Source of the DNA: Niastella sp. OAS944
GTDB lineage: Bacteria; Bacteroidota; Bacteroidia; Chitinophagales; Chitinophagaceae
Assembly: GCA_024809215.1 (NCBI GenBank)
Contig: JANUBW010000001.1
Span: 1,240,001 to 1,304,000 of the forward strand
DNA: 64,000 nt
Direction of reading: 5' to 3'
Position numbers and translations under genes: made by a program. Below, in pieces: positions 60,564 through 64,000 of the stretch (its first letter is position 1; every line of letters begins with the position of its first letter). Under the pieces are notes generated by a model. That model was not told where the DNA came from. It saw only the letters and a program-made list of their open reading frames with translations, and made no database searches.

Positions 60564-61574
60564 ATGATTCCTGAAGAAATGACAAGTGGATGCCCTATGG
60601 CGAATTTGAACGATGTTAGTCAGAAAGTGATCGTTTACATTAGAGGCATTTTGAAAAAAAAGTATGGGAACCAACCAATGAAAAAAGCATTCCATACAAA
60701 GACAATTGGCCTTGTAAAAGCCACCCTCACAGTTAATAAAGACCTGAGGCCCGAGCTGAGGGTTGGCTTATTTAAAGAAGAAAAGACCTTCAATGCCTGG
60801 ATCCGTTTTTCAAACGCCAGCCCCAACATTACCAAAGACAAAAAAAGAGGTGTGCGGGGAATGGCCATAAAAGTGTTAGATGCGAACGATAAAGGCCAGC
60901 CGCAGGATATTATACTAACCACCAGCCCCATATTTGGCACAGCCAACGCCAACCAGCAACTTACCGCAATAAAACTTGCCCTGGGAAGCTGGTTCGAAAA
61001 GCTCATTAGCGGTCTCATACTTTTATTTACCGGTTTTGGGGGCGCCTTCAGGTTTTTCCGTACATTTATTAAAACACCGAATGTGCTGGAAGAAGTGTAT
61101 TACTCAGGTACGCCCTATTTATTCGGTGATAAAAAAGCCATTAAATGGCACGTAAGACCGCTTAAGACCATTACCAGCACGATGCCCCGAAAAGCTGCCC
61201 GCAACTTTTTACGGCAACGGTTGATACAGGACCTCAAACAACCGAAAGAAGAAATATCCTTTGCGCTGTTTGTACAGTTTCAAACAAATAACGAAAAAGA
61301 ACCAATAGACGACGCTACCGTAGCCTGGAAAACGCCTTTTTACAAAGTAGCAACCATTACCCTGCCCAGGCAGGAAATAGATAACGAAGCAAGAATGGAG
61401 GAAGATAAGCGAATAAGTTTTTCACCCGGTAATGCCATACCCGAACATACACCCCTGGGCAGCATAAATATGGTAAGAAAAAAAGTATACGAACAACTGG
61501 CCAAAGACAGGCTGAAAGAACAACAACATAACCAGCCCGATCATCAGAACAAGGCCACCGAGATCATTCAATAA
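60564..61574 (+). CDS. Catalase-like heme protein
   Basis: 336 residues from the ATG at 60564; an ATG at 60522 would give 350 residues and overlap the peroxidase gene by 14 bases, and either is possible. Catalase-superfamily features: HTKTIGLVKATLTVNKDLRP, WIRFSNASPNITKDKKRGVRG (the RFS... G.RG.A pattern), GMAIKVLDA and ILTTSPIFGTANANQQLTAI; the C-terminal third reads FVQFQTNNEKEPIDDATVAW. It is shorter than true catalases. Likely a small catalase- or allene-oxide-synthase-like peroxidatic enzyme. The histidine kinase gene starts three bases after it. Confidence 0.88.
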   Translation: MIPEEMTSGCPMANLNDVSQKVIVYIRGILKKKYGNQPMKKAFHTKTIGLVKATLTVNKDLRPELRVGLFKEEKTFNAWIRFSNASPNITKDKKRGVRGMAIKVLDANDKGQPQDIILTTSPIFGTANANQQLTAIKLALGSWFEKLISGLILLFTGFGGAFRFFRTFIKTPNVLEEVYYSGTPYLFGDKKAIKWHVRPLKTITSTMPRKAARNFLRQRLIQDLKQPKEEISFALFVQFQTNNEKEPIDDATVAWKTPFYKVATITLPRQEIDNEARMEEDKRISFSPGNAIPEHTPLGSINMVRKKVYEQLAKDRLKEQQHNQPDHQNKATEIIQ

Positions 61575-61577
61575 GCT

Positions 61578-63410
61578 ATGCGCATAACCATCCGTGTGCT
61601 TCTGTTCATTGCATTAACAGGCACCGCAGTGCCTGGCTTGTCGCAAATAATTGACGCCGGCATTTGCGACCGGGACCTTCATTTTCCTATAACATCACAA
61701 ACCTGCTTTTTGCGAAGTACTTCGCCAATAACCATCGACTCGGTATTACGATCGAAAGACACATTCACAAAAGCAGATAACCAGCCCGTACTCGAATTTA
61801 AGTACGACCCGTACTATTACTGGCTTAGGATCATTGTACAAAACCGGCAGCCCGAAGCCCGGCGCCTTATGTTGCTAATGGCCCCGTTCGGATTGTATGA
61901 AGGTGGTTTGTACCAGAAAAAAGCGGGGCAATGGCAAAAGGTAGCACATACCGGGTTGAAGTACCGGTTTGAAGACCGCACGTACCAATTTACGCATCAC
62001 GTATTTCCGTTCGATGCAGCAGCCGGCAGCATTGACACCCTGTACCTGAGTATAGATGCCAGCAATGCCTACAAGTATTTTGGCTTTGCCCTGTTAAACC
62101 CCAGAGAGCTGAAGATGTTTGAGAACAAGATCTATTTTGTATTTGGCATCATTGTAGGTTTACTGATCTTATTTTTTGTGTTGAATATCTCTTTATTTTT
62201 CTCACTTAAGGAAAAATTGCACCTGTGGTATGCGTTGTATATTTTCCTTTTATTCCTTGTGGTAATGAAAAACGATTTGCTCGATCAGCAATTCCTGTGG
62301 CTTGATTCTGAATTGGCCTTCCGCCTTACTCCATATATGACCATTGGCGCTTTGGCCATAGCCGTATTGATGCATGTGGCACAACGGTTCTTAAAACCGG
62401 TACTCTCGCACAACAAACGACTGTACCGTTTTTCAACCATTTTAAAAATGAACGTAGTGATCAGTGCAGCCGTACATGCTGTAATTTTTTATATAGGCAC
62501 CAATTACCGTATTGAAACCGCTGTTTTTAACTGGGCACGCATCAGCACCCTGTTGGCTATTTGTTTTATCATCATCGATTGTATTTACTGTATCTACAAA
62601 GGACAAAAAAGCGCCTGGTTCATTCTTACCGGATCGTTTATATTTATGTTTGGTTCGGTACAGCGATTGTTCTACCCCAGCACCTTGTCGTTCCTGTTTC
62701 CGCCCACTACCTTTCATCTCGGCATTATAACAGAGACCTTTATAATAACCGTAGCACTTATATACCGTTTTTGGAGCGAACGTGAAAAGCAACGCGAAAG
62801 AGAAACCCAAATACAGGTTCAAACCCTGCACGATATTTCGGAAGAAATTCACGACAATGTTGGACAAACATTAGCCCTCGCCAACCTGCACCTGCGAACC
62901 ATTAATTTAAAAGATGAAGCAGCCGCTGCTTCAAAATTAGAAGACGCCACTAAATTGATAAGCAAAACTATTATTGACCTGCGTGGCTTATCGCGGGTTA
63001 TGAAGAACGATCCGGAGCATAGTGGAAAAATGGCCGACAAAATAAAGGAGCTGTTCCATGAAATAGAAAAAACGGGCGCCTTTAAAGTGGAATTGAATAT
63101 GGATGGTGAAATACCCGATATGGAAAACACCAAACAAGCCATTGTTATTCGAATACTGCAGGAGATAACCCAGAACATTATAAAACATGCCCGCGCTACA
63201 GTGGTAAACGCCTCCATAATTTTTACTACCACACAAATCATTCTAAAGATCCGCGATAACGGTATTGGTTTCGATATGTCGAGCACCTACCCCGACAGTA
63301 ATGGCCTTAAGAACATCACCAACCGGTGTTTGCTATTAAATGCTACCTGCTTTATTGATACGGGCATTGGCAAGGGTACAGAGATCGCTATTAGTATTCC
63401 GATAGGGTAA
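61578..63410 (+). CDS. 7TMR-DISM sensor histidine kinase (HisKA_3)
   Basis: 610 residues. Signal peptide (1-23), an extracytoplasmic 7TMR-DISMED2-type domain (about 40-180: EFKYDPYYYWLRIIVQNRQP, RRLMLLMAPFGLYEGGLYQK), seven membrane helices (about 195-395) and a cytoplasmic kinase. The HisKA_3 box DISEEIHDNVGQTLALANLH has the phospho-acceptor His near residue 424, followed by LRGLSRVM. The ATPase part shows the N box ILQEITQNIIKHARA and G box LKIRDNGIGFDMSS, and GKGTEIAISIP at the end. This type pairs with NarL regulators, which fits the regulator 4 kb upstream. Confidence 0.93.
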   Translation: MRITIRVLLFIALTGTAVPGLSQIIDAGICDRDLHFPITSQTCFLRSTSPITIDSVLRSKDTFTKADNQPVLEFKYDPYYYWLRIIVQNRQPEARRLMLLMAPFGLYEGGLYQKKAGQWQKVAHTGLKYRFEDRTYQFTHHVFPFDAAAGSIDTLYLSIDASNAYKYFGFALLNPRELKMFENKIYFVFGIIVGLLILFFVLNISLFFSLKEKLHLWYALYIFLLFLVVMKNDLLDQQFLWLDSELAFRLTPYMTIGALAIAVLMHVAQRFLKPVLSHNKRLYRFSTILKMNVVISAAVHAVIFYIGTNYRIETAVFNWARISTLLAICFIIIDCIYCIYKGQKSAWFILTGSFIFMFGSVQRLFYPSTLSFLFPPTTFHLGIITETFIITVALIYRFWSEREKQRERETQIQVQTLHDISEEIHDNVGQTLALANLHLRTINLKDEAAAASKLEDATKLISKTIIDLRGLSRVMKNDPEHSGKMADKIKELFHEIEKTGAFKVELNMDGEIPDMENTKQAIVIRILQEITQNIIKHARATVVNASIIFTTTQIILKIRDNGIGFDMSSTYPDSNGLKNITNRCLLLNATCFIDTGIGKGTEIAISIPIG

Positions 63411-63411
63411 A

Positions 63412-63442
63412 TAAAAAAAGCCCTCCCGTTGTATCGGGAGGA
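63412..63442 (-). terminator. Terminator downstream of the Crp/Fnr gene
   Basis: On the minus strand AGTCCTCCCG pairs with CGGGAGGGCT (one mismatch) around ATACAA, followed by TTTTTTT. It lies 68 bases after the Crp/Fnr stop and only one base after the kinase stop on the other strand, so it may serve both. Confidence 0.75.
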
Positions 63443-63509
63443 CTCATTCCACTCGAAGCGGCTGCACCCGCTCCGATTCTTGTCCCGTTCTAACAAAAAA
63501 AACAATAAG

Positions 63510-64000
63510 TCAATTCAACATTGTCTTTAGCTTTGCTTCATTCACTATGGTAATATAGCCTTCGCTTATCTCAATCAGCTTTTCCTGCCTGAACTCGCCC
63601 AGTGTTCTTATCAACGACTCGGTAGCAGTTCCTGCAATGGCGGCCAGGTTATCGCGGCTGATCTTGATGGCATCTTTATATTTCTTACTTAAAAAGATCA
63701 ATGCTTCGGCTACTTTCTTGCGAAGTGAATTATAGGCAAGCCCCACCAACAACTTCTCTTTTTCTGATATATCCTTGGCAAGCATATTGATAAATTGCCG
63801 GGCCACCTGCCAGTCGCTTTCCATTAAATAGTCAAACTCATCTTTGGGAATAACCGCCAGCTCGGCATATTCAACAGCAACGGCAACGTCTCGGTATACG
63901 GTTTCTTCAAGCAGGGCCACGTAACCGAGAAACTCACCTTCGCCATAAATACCGGTTATAAGTTCCTTACCTTCAGAATTACATTTGTATGTTTTTACAA
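63510..64000 (-). CDS. Crp/Fnr-family transcriptional regulator (partial)
   Basis: C-terminal 163 residues of a cyclic-nucleotide-binding-type regulator; the N-terminus lies beyond the window. The fold continues upstream of the apparent Met at 63920: KTYKCNSEGKELITGIYGEG and EFLGYVALLEETVYRDVAVA are the beta-roll end with the phosphate-binding-cassette-like GEGEFLGYVALLE. A dimerisation helix follows, then the winged helix-turn-helix VAEALIFLSKKYKDAIKISR and DNLAAIAGTATESLIRTLGE. Whether it binds cAMP is unclear. It converges on the peroxidase-locus kinase gene. Confidence 0.9.
   Translation of the reverse strand, partial: VKTYKCNSEGKELITGIYGEGEFLGYVALLEETVYRDVAVAVEYAELAVIPKDEFDYLMESDWQVARQFINMLAKDISEKEKLLVGLAYNSLRKKVAEALIFLSKKYKDAIKISRDNLAAIAGTATESLIRTLGEFRQEKLIEISEGYITIVNEAKLKTMLN

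Overview
The window comes from a member of the Bacteroidota, most likely Chitinophagaceae (a Niastella/Chitinophaga-like soil bacterium). The evidence is three large secreted proteins with C-terminal type IX secretion (T9SS) sorting domains, Bacteroidota-type -7 promoter elements (TAnnTTTG), moderately AT-rich intergenic DNA, DUF4998 and HYC_CC_PP-type proteins, and a Bacteroidota-type tyrosine integrase remnant. There is no rRNA, no intact insertion sequence and no CRISPR array. Three tRNA genes are present: Leu-UAA, Gly-GCC and Leu-GAG.

Layout. 1-8.4 kb (minus strand): a TolC/adaptor/RND efflux operon that continues into a small membrane protein and a membrane class III nucleotide cyclase cut by the window edge, with a membrane AraC-type regulator upstream. 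8.4-16.8 kb: remains of a pectin-utilisation locus (a T9SS pectate lyase, a DUF4998 lipoprotein and a broken carbohydrate-binding fragment, with no SusC/SusD). Embedded in it are a two-gene RNA-repair operon (RNA ligase plus HD-Pnk end-healing enzyme) and a LexA/S24-like protein without a DNA-binding domain. 16.8-24.5 kb: a second tripartite RND operon headed by one TetR gene and divergent from another, with a striking double palindromic operator. 24.5-32.9 kb: mostly housekeeping and hypothetical genes (endonuclease III, a T9SS beta-helix protein, a TerB-like protein, tRNAs, a GT2 glycosyltransferase, a histidine kinase).

32.9-38.4 kb is an island-like segment beside tRNA-Leu(GAG). It holds a 1031-residue transmembrane STAND/NACHT-like NTPase with an extracytoplasmic Asp-box sensor region, a dead tyrosine integrase with clustered TGACAAGC iterons, and a truncated AraC remnant. 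38.4-44.1 kb is a co-directional cluster of three tail-collar (MdpB-like) paralogues, a periplasmic-binding-protein fold without a signal peptide, a large T9SS protein and an unrecognised exported protein. These two segments are the best candidates for undescribed systems.

44.2-48.2 kb is an arsenic-response operon (ArsR, ArsM, ArsN2, ArsC-like phosphatase, SigZ-like sigma factor, PAP2 phosphatase) without an arsenite pump. 48.2-51.2 kb (minus) carries metal- and heme-linked small envelope proteins. 51.3-54.3 kb has an acetyltransferase, an AraC regulator and an FAD monooxygenase. 54.7-56.7 kb has a slipin, a chimeric pseudogene ending in a GAPDH fragment, and a membrane protein. 56.8-63.4 kb is a peroxide-related locus in which a NarL-type response regulator and a 7TM histidine kinase bracket a membrane protein, a DyP-type peroxidase and a catalase-like protein. 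The window ends inside a Crp/Fnr regulator on the minus strand.

All assignments are from reading motifs by eye; no database search was possible.
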